Assembly: GCF_024721115.1 (NCBI RefSeq)
Contig: NZ_JAMDHK010000010.1
Span: 1-64,000, forward strand
DNA length: 64,000 nucleotides
Source: Salipiger pentaromativorans
GTDB lineage: Bacteria > Pseudomonadota > Alphaproteobacteria > Rhodobacterales > Rhodobacteraceae
Reading direction: 5' to 3'
Position 1 is the first letter of the stretch; each line of letters opens with the position of its first letter. Made by a program: the position numbers and the translations under genes. Shown in pieces: positions 1 through 8,520 of the stretch. The notes under the pieces are model-generated. The model was not told the DNA's origin. It searched no databases and was given only the letters and a program-made list of their open reading frames with translations.

Positions 1-365
1 GGGTCGTCATAGAACGCAGTCAGCGGAACGTAAGACCAGCGCTCGGGGTCGGCCGGCGCGCCGAAGGAGAGCGCGCCGGCGGTGTCGCCGCCGATGGCCG
101 AGAGCAGCGCCAGCGTGTCGGCGGCGGAAACGCCGAGCGTCCGGCTCAGCATGTCGAGCTGGTGTTCCTCGGGCAGCAGATTGGCGAGCCATGGCGCGAT
201 ATGCGCGGTGTCGTAGGGCGCGGCGCGCAGCGGCATGGTGACCGAGATCGGGAAGGCGGCGGCGGTGCCGAGCCAGCGCGGGTCGTAGGCAAAGGCCACA
301 TCCGTGCCGGCGGCAGAGACGGTGCCGACCTGAAAGCGGTGAAAGAAGACCGGGATTTCGGCCAT
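1..365 (-). CDS. hipA: HipA-family toxin kinase, N-terminal part (cut by window edge)
   Basis: Only about the first 121 codons are present; the gene runs off the left edge. The translation begins MAEIPVFFHRFQVGTVSAAG and continues through PLRAAPYDTAHIAPWLANLL and LPEEHQLDMLSRTLGVSA, which is the N-terminal subdomain of HipA serine/threonine kinases. In characterised members this kinase phosphorylates glutamyl-tRNA synthetase and induces dormancy. The start overlaps the hipB stop as TGATG, so the genes are translationally coupled. The catalytic core lies outside the window, so integrity of the toxin cannot be judged. Confidence 0.85.
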   Translation of the reverse strand, partial: MAEIPVFFHRFQVGTVSAAGTDVAFAYDPRWLGTAAAFPISVTMPLRAAPYDTAHIAPWLANLLPEEHQLDMLSRTLGVSAADTLALLSAIGGDTAGALSFGAPADPERWSYVPLTAFYDD

Positions 366-649
366 CAGACGAGATCCCCGAAATCGTAGCCGTCATCGCT
401 GGTGGGGGAGGGGGGGCGGCCTTTGCGCAGAAGCGCGTCCATCGGCACGCCGAGCGCGGCGGAGATCCGAAACAGGCTGGAGATGCGGATGTCGCGCTTG
501 CCGTTCTCGATCTCGGAGAGGGCCGAGCGCGGCAGGCCGCATCGCAGCGCGAGATCCGCGAGGGTCAGCCGACGGTCGGCGCGGCTGGCGCGGATGCGGG
601 CGCCGAGATCGACGAGCGCCTGGCGCTCTTCTTCGGTTTCGATGGCCAT
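365..649 (-). CDS. hipB: HipB-like antitoxin, XRE-family HTH
   Basis: A 94-residue protein with one helix-turn-helix: residues 12-70 contain LGARIRASRADRRLTLADLA and LPRSALSEIENGKRDIRISS, the classic XRE layout with the recognition helix around SALSEIENG. It lies directly upstream of hipA and overlaps its start by one base, the normal antitoxin-first order. Family knowledge says HipB binds operators at its own promoter, dimerises, and captures HipA. The short C-terminal tail (RPPSPTSDDGYDFGDLV) is low-complexity and acidic, which fits a protease-labile antitoxin. Repeated sequences upstream (661-772) are the likely operators. Confidence 0.85.
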   Translation of the reverse strand: MAIETEEERQALVDLGARIRASRADRRLTLADLALRCGLPRSALSEIENGKRDIRISSLFRISAALGVPMDALLRKGRPPSPTSDDGYDFGDLV

Positions 650-660
650 GGGTGTGTTCC

Positions 661-772
661 CTAATTCGCGAACTCTGGTCCTCTATACCATGGGTTCTTG
701 CGCGAAGTTATCTAATTCGGAAATTTTTTGGGACACGGTGCCTGAGAGCAAGAATATTCTCTAATTCGGAAA
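661..772 (-). promoter_or_regulatory. hipBA promoter/operator array
   Basis: Three direct copies of CTAATTCG followed by SGAA start at 661, 712 and 761, about 50 bp apart, immediately upstream of hipB. The cores are near-palindromic (TTCGCGAA at 665-672; AATTCGGAAATT around 714). On the minus strand a TATAGA -10-like hexamer lies at 687-682, so copy 1 would cover the transcription start and copy 2 the -35 region. This is the expected geometry for autorepression by HipB. The binding assignment is inference. Confidence 0.55.
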
Positions 773-1194
773 CACTTTGCATCGGATTGCACGCCGATTG
801 CCGTCGATGACATGCCCGCAAGATGAATTGGGGCCCCATTTGGTGTGCGTGGTCGTGGCGCGGCCGTGACGAACTTGCCCCATAGTGCTTCCTTCCATTC
901 CAGCGAATGGATCTCACCATCAAACCGTGGGATCAAACACCTAGCGGGCGCGTCCCGAGGGAATCGCTCACACCTGTCCGGCAGAGACGAAGAAGGCGAT
1001 CGGTCGGCTTTTGCCGCCGCAGATGGCATGCCGCTTGGCAATCAAGCCGCCCATGCCGGGCGGCTGCCTGCCCCGAATGCCGTGAGGCCGCGGGTGGTTG
1101 CGCCGGGGTCGGGTAGCCGCCAGAGTGACGCGACGAGACAGGAGGGCTGGTCCCGCTGTCGTCCCCCGCGTCCGGTCTTTGCCGAAGGTATCCG
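773..1194. other. intergenic stretch without a recognisable gene
   Basis: Separates divergent hipB and the MocR-type regulator gene. Short open frames here have no recognisable domain and look like chance frames in GC-rich DNA. An AAGG Shine-Dalgarno-like match sits about 7 nt before the ATG at 1195. No repeats or hairpins of note were seen beyond the hip operator array. Confidence 0.5.
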
Positions 1195-2664
1195 ATGGCC
1201 CGTTCCAGCGCCTTTGCGTTCCGCCTGCCGCACTCCTCGCGGCTCAAGCTGCGGGATCAGGTGTGCGAAGCGGTGACCCTGGCCATTTCGCAAGCGCAGA
1301 TCGCTCCGGGCATGGCGCTGCCCTCTTGCCGGGAACTGGCCGATCAGTTGCAGGTGTCGCGCAACACGGTGTTTGCCGCCTACACGCTTCTGGTCGATCA
1401 GGGCATCGTGGACGCGCGCGACCGGTCGGGCTATTACATCGCGCCCTCCGCCCTTACCCTCGTCCGGCCCGATGCCGCGCAGGACAGCCGCGGCGGGGCA
1501 GGGGGCTCTCCGCTTCCGCAACTGCGCAACCGCCCCTCGTCGCTGCGCCGGGTCGAGCATCCGGCGGACTGGGCCCGCTATCCCTATCCCTTCGTCTTCA
1601 ACCAGCCCGATCCGAAATATTTCCCGGTCGAGGCCTGGCGGGAATGTTCGCGCAAGGCGATGAACCGCAAGACCATTGCCGACTGGACGCAGGATTCCGT
1701 GCAGGATGACAGCCCGCATCTGGTGCGCGAGATCCGCCAGCGGCTGCTGACCTATCGCGGGATCACCGCGCATGAGGACGAGGTGATGATCACGCTGGGC
1801 GCGCAGAACGGGTTGGCGATCCTCGCCACGCTCTTCCACCACGCCGAGGGGGCGATCGCGATGGAGGATCCGGGGTTTCCCGATGCGCGCAACGCCTTTC
1901 TGACGGCGGGAAATCATGTGGTGCCCGTGCCGGTGGATGCCGGGGGGCTTGTTGCCGAGGCGGTGCCGGAGGGCTGTTCGCTGGTCTACACCACGCCCAG
2001 CCACCAGTTTCCAACCTCGGTCTCGATGTCCGGCGACCGGCGCGCGGCGCTGCTGGCTGCGGCGGAGCGGCGGAATTTCATGATCGTCGAGGACGATTAC
2101 GAGGCGGAGCTTCACAGTGGCCGGCGCCCGGAAGCCACGCTCCGCGCGCTCGATGAGACGGGGCGCGTCATCTATGTGGGCAGCCTTTCCAAGACGCTCG
2201 CGCCGGGTCTTCGGATCGGTTTTGTCGTGGCGCATCGCGATGTGATCCACGAGGCGCGCGCGGTGCGGCGGACGATGCTGCGCCATACGCCGACGCTGGT
2301 GCAGGAGACCCTGGCCTATTTCCTCCAGATGGGATTTTACGATGCCCATCTGCGCAAGATGATGCGGCACAAGCGCGAGCGCTGGCTGTGTATGGAGGCG
2401 GCGATAGCGGCCCATCTGCCAGGGTTCGCGGTGCAGTCGAGCGGGGGCACCTCGTTCTGGCTGACGGGGCATGACGGCTTCGACTCGAGCGATTTCGCCC
2501 GGCGGTTGCTGTCGCGCGGCGTGATCGTGGACGACGGCGCGCCGTTCTACATGAACGAGGGCATCAGCCGGTCGTTTCGCATGGGCTTTGCCATGGTCGG
2601 GACCAGGCAGATCGAGGCGGGGATGCGCGAGATCGCCGACGAATTCGCGCAGCAGCGGGTCTGA
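1195..2664 (+). CDS. MocR/PdxR-type regulator (GntR HTH fused to aminotransferase-like domain)
   Basis: 489 residues. Residues about 10-85 form a GntR winged HTH (LRDQVCEAVTLAISQAQIAP, then LPSCRELADQLQVSRNTVFA). From about residue 120 to the end it has a fold-type I aminotransferase domain, with the PLP lysine at K333 in VGSLSKTLAPGLRIGF and EDDYEAE upstream. Family members (GabR, TauR, PdxR, EnuR) use PLP adducts as effector sensors and act mostly as activators on direct repeats. The gene is co-oriented with, and just upstream of, a class III aminotransferase and a flavoprotein, and two 14-bp direct repeats precede those genes. Probable target: the 2811-6669 operon. The effector is unknown; an amine or amino acid is inferred. 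Confidence 0.9.
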   Translation: MARSSAFAFRLPHSSRLKLRDQVCEAVTLAISQAQIAPGMALPSCRELADQLQVSRNTVFAAYTLLVDQGIVDARDRSGYYIAPSALTLVRPDAAQDSRGGAGGSPLPQLRNRPSSLRRVEHPADWARYPYPFVFNQPDPKYFPVEAWRECSRKAMNRKTIADWTQDSVQDDSPHLVREIRQRLLTYRGITAHEDEVMITLGAQNGLAILATLFHHAEGAIAMEDPGFPDARNAFLTAGNHVVPVPVDAGGLVAEAVPEGCSLVYTTPSHQFPTSVSMSGDRRAALLAAAERRNFMIVEDDYEAELHSGRRPEATLRALDETGRVIYVGSLSKTLAPGLRIGFVVAHRDVIHEARAVRRTMLRHTPTLVQETLAYFLQMGFYDAHLRKMMRHKRERWLCMEAAIAAHLPGFAVQSSGGTSFWLTGHDGFDSSDFARRLLSRGVIVDDGAPFYMNEGISRSFRMGFAMVGTRQIEAGMREIADEFAQQRV

Positions 2665-2696
2665 CCCGCCGCTGTCCGGCGTGGCAGGATGCGCGC

Positions 2697-2732
2697 CATC
2701 TGTCCCTTATTTTGGTTTCATCTGTCCCTTAT
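2697..2732 (+). promoter_or_regulatory. 14-bp direct repeats, probable MocR operator with promoter
   Basis: CATCTGTCCCTTAT occurs twice as an exact direct repeat, at 2697-2710 and 2719-2732; the starts are 22 bp apart, about two helical turns. The second copy runs into TATGAT (2730-2735), a 5/6 match to a -10 box, while the -35 position (2707-2712, TTATTT) is poor, as expected for an activated promoter. MocR regulators typically recognise such direct repeats, and the gene just upstream encodes one. The aminotransferase start is at 2811. Confidence 0.65.
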
Positions 2733-2810
2733 GATGCGCGAGGCTTCGTCCTAACCTCCTGACAGACATCGCGCCGCAACCGGCGCGGACCGGATGATAA
2801 GGAGCGGAAC

Positions 2811-4145
2811 ATGGACGGTGCAGCAGCAGGCGCAATCGACTGGTCGACCGAGGCGATCATTGCCAAGCGGGAGCGCTATTACGCGGCGACGCAGCGCTCC
2901 TTTGTCCCTTACGCGAAGCCGCTGATCCTGAAGCGCGGCAAGATGCAATATGTCTGGGACGAGCAGGGCAACCGGCTGATCGACCTTCTGGGCATGAATC
3001 TCTGCATCAGCATCGGCCATGCCCACCCTGCGGTGGTCGAGGCGGTCACCGAGCAGGTCGCGCAGCTGACCCATTGCACCACGATGTTCTATCATCCGGT
3101 GCCCGCGCATCTGGCCGAGGAGCTGGCCGCGACCATGCCCAAGGGTGAGGACTGGGTGGTGCATTTCACCAACTCCGGTACCGAGGCGATCGACCTTGCG
3201 CTGATGCTGGCGCGCAGCTCGACCGGCAATCAGGACGTGATCGCGCTGCGGAACTCCTATCACGGGGCGACCTACGGGGCGCAGGCGGTGACCGGCGTCA
3301 AGAATTTCCGTCACAACATCGCGCAGTTGCCGAATATCAGCTTTGCCGCCGAGCCGAACCAGTACCGGGGTGCCTTTGGCGCGGGGACCGATCCCTATCT
3401 CGACGATCTCGACCGGCTGATCGCGCACACCACGTCGGGGGATCTGGCGGCGATGATCATCGAGCCGGTGCAGGGCTATGGCGGTATCATCGAGATGCCC
3501 GAGGGCTATATGGCGGGCGCCGCGAAGCGGGTGCGCGAAGCAGGCGGTCTGATGATCGTGGACGAGGTGCAGTCGGGCTTTGGCAAGACGGGCAGGGGGC
3601 TCTGGTGCTTTGACCATCACGGCGTGGTGCCCGACATCGTGGTCATGGCCAAGGGGCTTGGCAATGGCATTCCCATCGGCGCGGTGGTGGTGCGCAAGCA
3701 TATCGCCGAGGCGATGGCGGGCAAGTTCCTGTTCCACACCTATGGCGCAAATCCGGTGGCCTGTGCCGCGGGCCGCGCCGTGCTGAACGTGATCCAGCAG
3801 GACGGCCTGATCGAGAACGCGCGCGAGGTCGGCGCGGCGCTGCATGCGGGTCTTCAGGATCTGATGGCGCGTTACGAGATCATCGGCGACGTGCGGGGGA
3901 CCGGATTCATGCAGGCCATCGAACTGGTGCGCGACCGCGAGACCAAAGAGCCCGCGCCGGAAGAGACGGCCTTTGTCTTCGAGCGCACGCGCGAACACGG
4001 CATCGTTCTGTCCAAATCGGGGAACTTCAAGAACGTGCTGCGCATGGTGCCGCCGCTCTGCCTGTCCATGGACGACGTCGGGCCCGTGATGGAGGCCTAT
4101 GACCGCAGCTTCAAGGATCTCTACGCGGCGGGCTTCGGTCGCTGA
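2811..4145 (+). CDS. class III PLP aminotransferase, AGXT2-like
   Basis: 444 residues, full length for the family. The PLP lysine is K281 in VVMAKGLGNGIPIGAVV, preceded by the class III signature MIVDEVQSGFGKTGRGLWCF; the phosphate-binding segment is TNSGTEAIDLALMLAR. The overall pattern (YVWDEQGNRLIDLLGMN, GHAHPAVVEAV) resembles alanine-glyoxylate aminotransferase 2 and omega-aminotransferases. It precedes the dimethylglycine-dehydrogenase-like gene by 79 bp and probably shares its transcript. Glyoxylate/alanine or methylated-amino-acid transamination is a reasonable role in this context, but the substrate is not determined by the sequence. Start chosen because GATAAGGAG precedes the ATG at good spacing. 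Confidence 0.88.
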   Translation: MDGAAAGAIDWSTEAIIAKRERYYAATQRSFVPYAKPLILKRGKMQYVWDEQGNRLIDLLGMNLCISIGHAHPAVVEAVTEQVAQLTHCTTMFYHPVPAHLAEELAATMPKGEDWVVHFTNSGTEAIDLALMLARSSTGNQDVIALRNSYHGATYGAQAVTGVKNFRHNIAQLPNISFAAEPNQYRGAFGAGTDPYLDDLDRLIAHTTSGDLAAMIIEPVQGYGGIIEMPEGYMAGAAKRVREAGGLMIVDEVQSGFGKTGRGLWCFDHHGVVPDIVVMAKGLGNGIPIGAVVVRKHIAEAMAGKFLFHTYGANPVACAAGRAVLNVIQQDGLIENAREVGAALHAGLQDLMARYEIIGDVRGTGFMQAIELVRDRETKEPAPEETAFVFERTREHGIVLSKSGNFKNVLRMVPPLCLSMDDVGPVMEAYDRSFKDLYAAGFGR

Positions 4146-4173
4146 TCAGAGCCGCAGGTGCGGCGGCCCCGTA

Positions 4174-4191
4174 GCCCGTCGTTCGACGGGC
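4174..4191 (+). other. intra-operon hairpin
   Basis: A perfect inverted repeat (GCCCGTCG pairing with CGACGGGC) between the aminotransferase and flavoprotein genes. No U-tract follows, so an RNA-stability or processing element is more likely than a terminator. Confidence 0.4.
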
Positions 4192-4224
4192 GGCAAAAGA
4201 CGTGCATGAAGGAGACGAGGTTTC

Positions 4225-6669
4225 ATGATCCCCGACAAGGCGAGAGTTGTGATCATCGGCGGTGGCGTGGTTGGCTGTTCGGTGGCCTACCACCTGGCGC
4301 ATCTGGGCTGGACCGATATCGTCCTGCTCGAACGCAAGCGGCTGACCAGCGGCACCACCTGGCACGCGGCGGGGCTGATTGCGCAGCTTCGGCCCTCCTC
4401 CAACATGACCAAGCTCGCGCGCTATTCGCAGGAGCTTTACGGACGGCTCGAAGATGAAACCGGCCTTGCGACCGGGTTCCGGCAGCTCGGGGGGATCACC
4501 GTGGCGCTGACCGAGGAGCGGCGCGAGGAACTTTACCGGCAGGCGGCCATGGGCCGGGCCTTTGGTGTGGCGGTCGAAGAACTGAGCGCCGCCGAGGTGA
4601 AGGCGATGTATCCGATGCTGGACGACCGGGGCGTCACCGGCGGCATCTTTCTGGAAAAGGACGGGCAGGCCGATCCCTCGAACATCGCCATGGCGCTGGC
4701 CAAGGGTGCGCGGCAACTTGGCGCCCGCATCCATGAACAGACCCGCGTCACCGGCGTGCGGCGTGACGGGCGGCGGGTGACCGGGGTCGACTGGATCAGC
4801 GATGACGGGCAGTCGCAGGGGCACATCGAGACCGAGATGGTGGTGAACTGCGGTGGCATGTGGGCGCATGAGGTCGGGCGCATGATCGGTGTCAACGTCC
4901 CGCTTCAGGCCTGCGAACATTTCTACATCGTCACCGAGGCGATTGCCGGGCTGGGGCCGATGCCGATCCTGCGGGTGCCCGACGAATGCGCCTATTACAA
5001 GGAAGACGCGGGCAAGATGCTGGTCGGCGCCTTCGAGCCGCGTGCGAAACCCTGGGCCCTGGACGGCATTCCGGCGAATTTCGAGTTCGACCAATTGCCC
5101 GAGGATTTCGACCATTTCGAGCCCATCCTCGCTGCCGCCTGCGAGCGGATGCCGGTGCTTGCGACAACGGGCATCGGCACCTTCTTCAACGGGCCGGAAA
5201 GCTTTACGCCCGACGACGCCTATCACATCGGGCTTGCGCCCGAGCTCGACAATGTGTGGGTGGCCGCCGGGTTCAACTCGATCGGCATCCAGTCGGCGGG
5301 TGGCGCGGGCATGGCGCTGGCGCAATGGATGGATGCGGGCGAAAAACCCTTCGATCTGGGCGATGTGGACATCGCGCGGATGGAGCCTTTTCAGGGCAAC
5401 CGCCGGTATCTGGCCAATCGCGCGACGGAGACGCTGGGTCTGCTCTACGCCGATCATTTCCCCTATCGGCAGATGGAAACCGCGCGCGGCGTGCGCCGCT
5501 CGCCCTTTCACGCCGAGCTGCTTGCGCGCGGGGCTGTCATGGGCGAGGTCAACGGCTGGGAGCGCCCGAACTGGTTCGCGGTCGAGGGGCAGGAGCCCGC
5601 GTATCGTTATAGCTGGAAGCGGCAGAACTGGTTCGAAAATGCCGCCGCCGAGCACCGGGCCATCCGCGAGGGCGTTGGTCTCTATGACATGTCGTCCTAT
5701 GGCAAGATCCGTGTCGAGGGGCCGGATGCCGAGCCTTATCTGAACTGGCTGTGCGGGGCGAACATGTCGGTGCCGGTCGGGCGCATCGTCTATACGCAGT
5801 TCCTCAACCTGCGCGGCGGGATCGAGGCGGATGTGACGGTGACGCGGCTGGCAGGCGATGCCTATCTGGTGGTGACCCCGGCCGTGACGCGGCTACAGGA
5901 TCAAACCTGGATGCGGCGCCATGCCGGGGCGTTCCGGGTGGTGATCACCGACATGACCGCCGCCGAAGCGGCACTTGCGATCATGGGGCCGAGGTCTCGC
6001 GAGCTCCTGTCGCGGGTCTCGCCCAACGATTTCTCGACTGCGGCAAACCCCTTCGGCACCATGCAGGAGATCGAGATCGGCATGGGGCTCGCCCGCGCGC
6101 ACAGGGTGTCTTACGTGGGCGAGCTGGGCTGGGAAATCTACGTCTCGGCGGATATGGCCGGCCATGTGCTGGAGGTGCTTCTGGAGGCGGGCGAGGGCTG
6201 CGGTCTGCGGCTCTGCGGCATGCACACGGTCGATAATTGCCGGATGGAAAAGGCGTTCCGCCATTTCGGCCATGACATCACCTGCGAGGATCATGTCATC
6301 GACGCGGGGCTGGGCTTTGCGGTCGACCTCGGCAAACCCGATTTCATCGGCAAGGCGGCGGTTGCGGCACGCAAGGAGACCGGTCCGCAGGCACGGATGG
6401 TGCAGTTTCTGCTCGAGGATCCGGAGCCGCTGCTTTATCACAACGAGCCGATCCTGCGCGACGGCGTCTATGTCGGACACCTGACCTCAGGCGGATACGG
6501 GCATCACCTGGGTGCGGCGGTCGGGCTGGGCTATGTGCCCTGCGCGGGGGAAAGTGCCGCGGACGTTCTGGCCGCGCGCTACGAGATCGACGTGATGGGC
6601 GTCAGGGTTCCCGCGCGTGCCAGCCTGCGCCCGCTATACGATCCGCGCAGCGAACGGGCGCGCGCATGA
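4225..6669 (+). CDS. dimethylglycine/sarcosine dehydrogenase-like flavoprotein (FAD + GcvT-like domains)
   Basis: 814 residues, the usual length for the DMGDH/SARDH family. The N-terminal DAO domain has GGGVVG (12-17) and SGTTWHAAG, where H47 occupies the position of the covalent FAD-linking histidine of dimethylglycine dehydrogenase. The C-terminal half (from about residue 420, RGVRRSPFHAELLARGAVMG) is a GcvT/aminomethyltransferase-like folate domain ending with the glycine-cleavage-T barrel (LTSGGYGHHLGAAVGLGYV). Such enzymes oxidatively demethylate N-methylglycines and pass formaldehyde to tetrahydrofolate. The neighbouring betaine-type ABC importer fits this role. The exact substrate (dimethylglycine, sarcosine or another N-methyl amine) is inferred. 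GAAGGAG before the ATG supports the start. Confidence 0.88.
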   Translation: MIPDKARVVIIGGGVVGCSVAYHLAHLGWTDIVLLERKRLTSGTTWHAAGLIAQLRPSSNMTKLARYSQELYGRLEDETGLATGFRQLGGITVALTEERREELYRQAAMGRAFGVAVEELSAAEVKAMYPMLDDRGVTGGIFLEKDGQADPSNIAMALAKGARQLGARIHEQTRVTGVRRDGRRVTGVDWISDDGQSQGHIETEMVVNCGGMWAHEVGRMIGVNVPLQACEHFYIVTEAIAGLGPMPILRVPDECAYYKEDAGKMLVGAFEPRAKPWALDGIPANFEFDQLPEDFDHFEPILAAACERMPVLATTGIGTFFNGPESFTPDDAYHIGLAPELDNVWVAAGFNSIGIQSAGGAGMALAQWMDAGEKPFDLGDVDIARMEPFQGNRRYLANRATETLGLLYADHFPYRQMETARGVRRSPFHAELLARGAVMGEVNGWERPNWFAVEGQEPAYRYSWKRQNWFENAAAEHRAIREGVGLYDMSSYGKIRVEGPDAEPYLNWLCGANMSVPVGRIVYTQFLNLRGGIEADVTVTRLAGDAYLVVTPAVTRLQDQTWMRRHAGAFRVVITDMTAAEAALAIMGPRSRELLSRVSPNDFSTAANPFGTMQEIEIGMGLARAHRVSYVGELGWEIYVSADMAGHVLEVLLEAGEGCGLRLCGMHTVDNCRMEKAFRHFGHDITCEDHVIDAGLGFAVDLGKPDFIGKAAVAARKETGPQARMVQFLLEDPEPLLYHNEPILRDGVYVGHLTSGGYGHHLGAAVGLGYVPCAGESAADVLAARYEIDVMGVRVPARASLRPLYDPRSERARA

Positions 6670-6710
6670 CCGGCACCGGCGCGATGCTCGGGAACACGCG
6701 GGCAGGGGGG

Positions 6711-7403
6711 TCACTTGGCCGCCTTGTCGTAGCCCACGACCTTGAGCGCGAATTCCTCGACATAGTCGAGCAGCGCATGCACCGCAGCTTCGGCGCGGGT
6801 CGGGTCCTGCTCGCCGATGGCGCGGGCCACGGCGGAATGCAGGTTCGCCATCCTGAAGATGTCGCCGTGCTTTTCGTAGTGCAGCAGCCAGAACCGGCGC
6901 CAGAGCCCCTTGGTCGAGAAGACCGCCTTGGAGGCAAAGGGGTTGTCCGCCGCGTCGAGCATCAGCGCATGGCTGCGGAAATCGAGCTCGCGCATGGCCG
7001 CGGCATCGAGGGACAGGGAAACCGCCGCGAACCCTTCGGCGATCTCGATGAACTCCGCCCGCTGTTCCGGCGTGGCCCGTTCTGCCGCGGCGCGCGCCAG
7101 AAGGCACTCCAGCGCGCGGCGCAGCTCCAGCGACCGGAACTGCATCTTGAAGTCGAGCGGACAAACCTGCGCACCACGGCGCGGAAAGATTTCGAGCAAC
7201 CCCTGATCCTGGAGGCGTTGCATGGCCGAACGCACTGAGGCCCGGCTATGCCCCGAGAGCGACATGAGCTGCGTTTCCGAAACCCATTCCCCAGGCGCGA
7301 TCTCTCCGGTCACGATCATCCGTTCCAGAACGACAAAAGCCTCGTCACGCAACATGACTAGCATCTTTCCGGCGCCGGTCTGCTGCCGCTCATCGTCCTT
7401 CAT
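6711..7403 (-). CDS. GntR-family regulator with FCD domain
   Basis: 230 residues. N-terminal winged HTH at about 17-80 (VLERMIVTGEIAPGEWVSET, then SRASVRSAMQRLQDQGLLEI) and an all-helical FCD effector domain at about 90-220 (LELRRALECLLARAAAER, MRELDFRSHALMLDAADNPF) carrying the Asp/His pattern for a metal or carboxylate ligand. It is convergent with the flavoprotein gene (41-bp gap) and divergent from the betaine-type importer, so it is the likely repressor of the importer. Two palindromic operator candidates lie in the divergent gap at 7476-7508. FCD regulators are usually released by a carboxylate ligand; here a betaine or methylglycine is inferred. Confidence 0.88.
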   Translation of the reverse strand: MKDDERQQTGAGKMLVMLRDEAFVVLERMIVTGEIAPGEWVSETQLMSLSGHSRASVRSAMQRLQDQGLLEIFPRRGAQVCPLDFKMQFRSLELRRALECLLARAAAERATPEQRAEFIEIAEGFAAVSLSLDAAAMRELDFRSHALMLDAADNPFASKAVFSTKGLWRRFWLLHYEKHGDIFRMANLHSAVARAIGEQDPTRAEAAVHALLDYVEEFALKVVGYDKAAK

Positions 7404-7475
7404 GCCCCGATCCTCTCCAACTGCCTAAATTCCTACCACGCGACAAGTCGCGGGGTGCGTCAAGAAACGCTTCAA

Positions 7476-7508
7476 TTGACATGTCAATAATCGTATCTAA
7501 CATGTCAG
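7476..7508 (+). promoter_or_regulatory. paired palindromes, probable GntR/FCD operators over importer promoter
   Basis: TTGACATGTCAA (7476-7487) is a perfect 12-bp palindrome. A second, imperfect copy CTAACATGTCAG is at 7497-7508, centred exactly 21 bp (two turns) away. A TTGACA -35 match coincides with the first palindrome and TAACAT 16 bp later could be the -10, so a bound dimer pair would block the promoter of the binding-protein gene at 7539. The neighbouring GntR/FCD product is the obvious binder; this link is inference. Confidence 0.6.
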
Positions 7509-7538
7509 ATAAATTATCAACAGAACAGGGTAGGTAAA

Positions 7539-8504
7539 ATGAAAATCTTCCGGAATATTTTGTTTGCAGCGCAATGTGTTGCCTTCGCTCCGGCGGCCGC
7601 CATGGCGCAGGATGCCATTGCGGTGGCAGAGCCGAACTGGGCCAGCGGCCGGGCGATGGCGGCGCTGGTTTCGGTGGTCATCGAAAGCAAACTCGGCCAG
7701 CAGGTCGAAATCGTGCCCGGCGCCAATGCGGTGATCTTTGCGGGCATGGACCGGGGCAAGGGCGAGATCGACGTGCATCCCGATGTGTGGCTGCCCAATC
7801 TCGAAAGCCTGCGCAAAGAGTTCATCGAGGAGAAGCAGACGGTCCGCCTGAGCGAAAACTACTACACCGGCTTTTCGGCGTTCTGTGCGCTGCGCGAATT
7901 TGCCGAAGCCAACAACATCACCTCGGTCTTCGATCTGGCCACGCCCGAGGCGGCGGCGCTCTTCGACAAGGACGGCGACGGGATGGGCGAAATCTGGGTT
8001 GGCGCTCCGGGCTGGACCTCGACCAACCAGAATCTCGTGAAGGTGCGCGATTACGGCATCGCCAATTTCTTCGAGCCGGTGCAGACCGAGGAGCAGGTGG
8101 CAAGCGCCTCGTTCTCGAGCGCGATGGAGCGCGGCGAGGGGGCGGTGTTTTACTGCTACGCGCCGCATTACAACTGGTTCGTCTTCGACATGATCCGGCT
8201 GGAAGAGCCGCCGTTCGACCCCGAACACTATGTGATGGTGAATCCGAACGAAGATCCGGCCTGGTTCGAGAAGTCGAAGATCACGGTGGGCGATCAGGAC
8301 AAGACGGTGCATGTGGCCTATTCCGCCTCGCTTGAAGAGCGCGCGCCGCTGGTGGCCGAGTTCCTGTCGCGGATCGCGATGGATACCGACACGGTCAACG
8401 CCTTCACCAACGAGATCGTGGTCAAGGGTCGCGCGCCGCGCGAGGTGGCCGAGGAATGGGTCGCCGCCAACAGCGAGCGCATCGACGAATGGCTGGGCCT
8501 GTGA
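7539..8504 (+). CDS. glycine betaine/quaternary-amine ABC substrate-binding protein
   Basis: 321 residues. A cleavable signal peptide is visible (MKIFRNILFAAQCVAFAPAA, cleavage near AMAQ-DA). The mature part has the OpuAC/ProX pattern: VAEPNWASGRAMAALVSVVI, EIVPGANAVIFAGMDRGKGE and DVHPDVWLPN. Aromatic residues for a cation-pi cage are plentiful (YYTGFSAFCAL, YNWFVFD). It heads a three-gene importer operon with ATPase and permease downstream, separated from them by a strong hairpin. Substrate in the betaine/choline class is likely by family; the flavoprotein nearby suggests an N-methylated glycine derivative. Confidence 0.88.
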   Translation: MKIFRNILFAAQCVAFAPAAAMAQDAIAVAEPNWASGRAMAALVSVVIESKLGQQVEIVPGANAVIFAGMDRGKGEIDVHPDVWLPNLESLRKEFIEEKQTVRLSENYYTGFSAFCALREFAEANNITSVFDLATPEAAALFDKDGDGMGEIWVGAPGWTSTNQNLVKVRDYGIANFFEPVQTEEQVASASFSSAMERGEGAVFYCYAPHYNWFVFDMIRLEEPPFDPEHYVMVNPNEDPAWFEKSKITVGDQDKTVHVAYSASLEERAPLVAEFLSRIAMDTDTVNAFTNEIVVKGRAPREVAEEWVAANSERIDEWLGL

Positions 8505-8520
8505 GCCAAGCCGCAACCCA

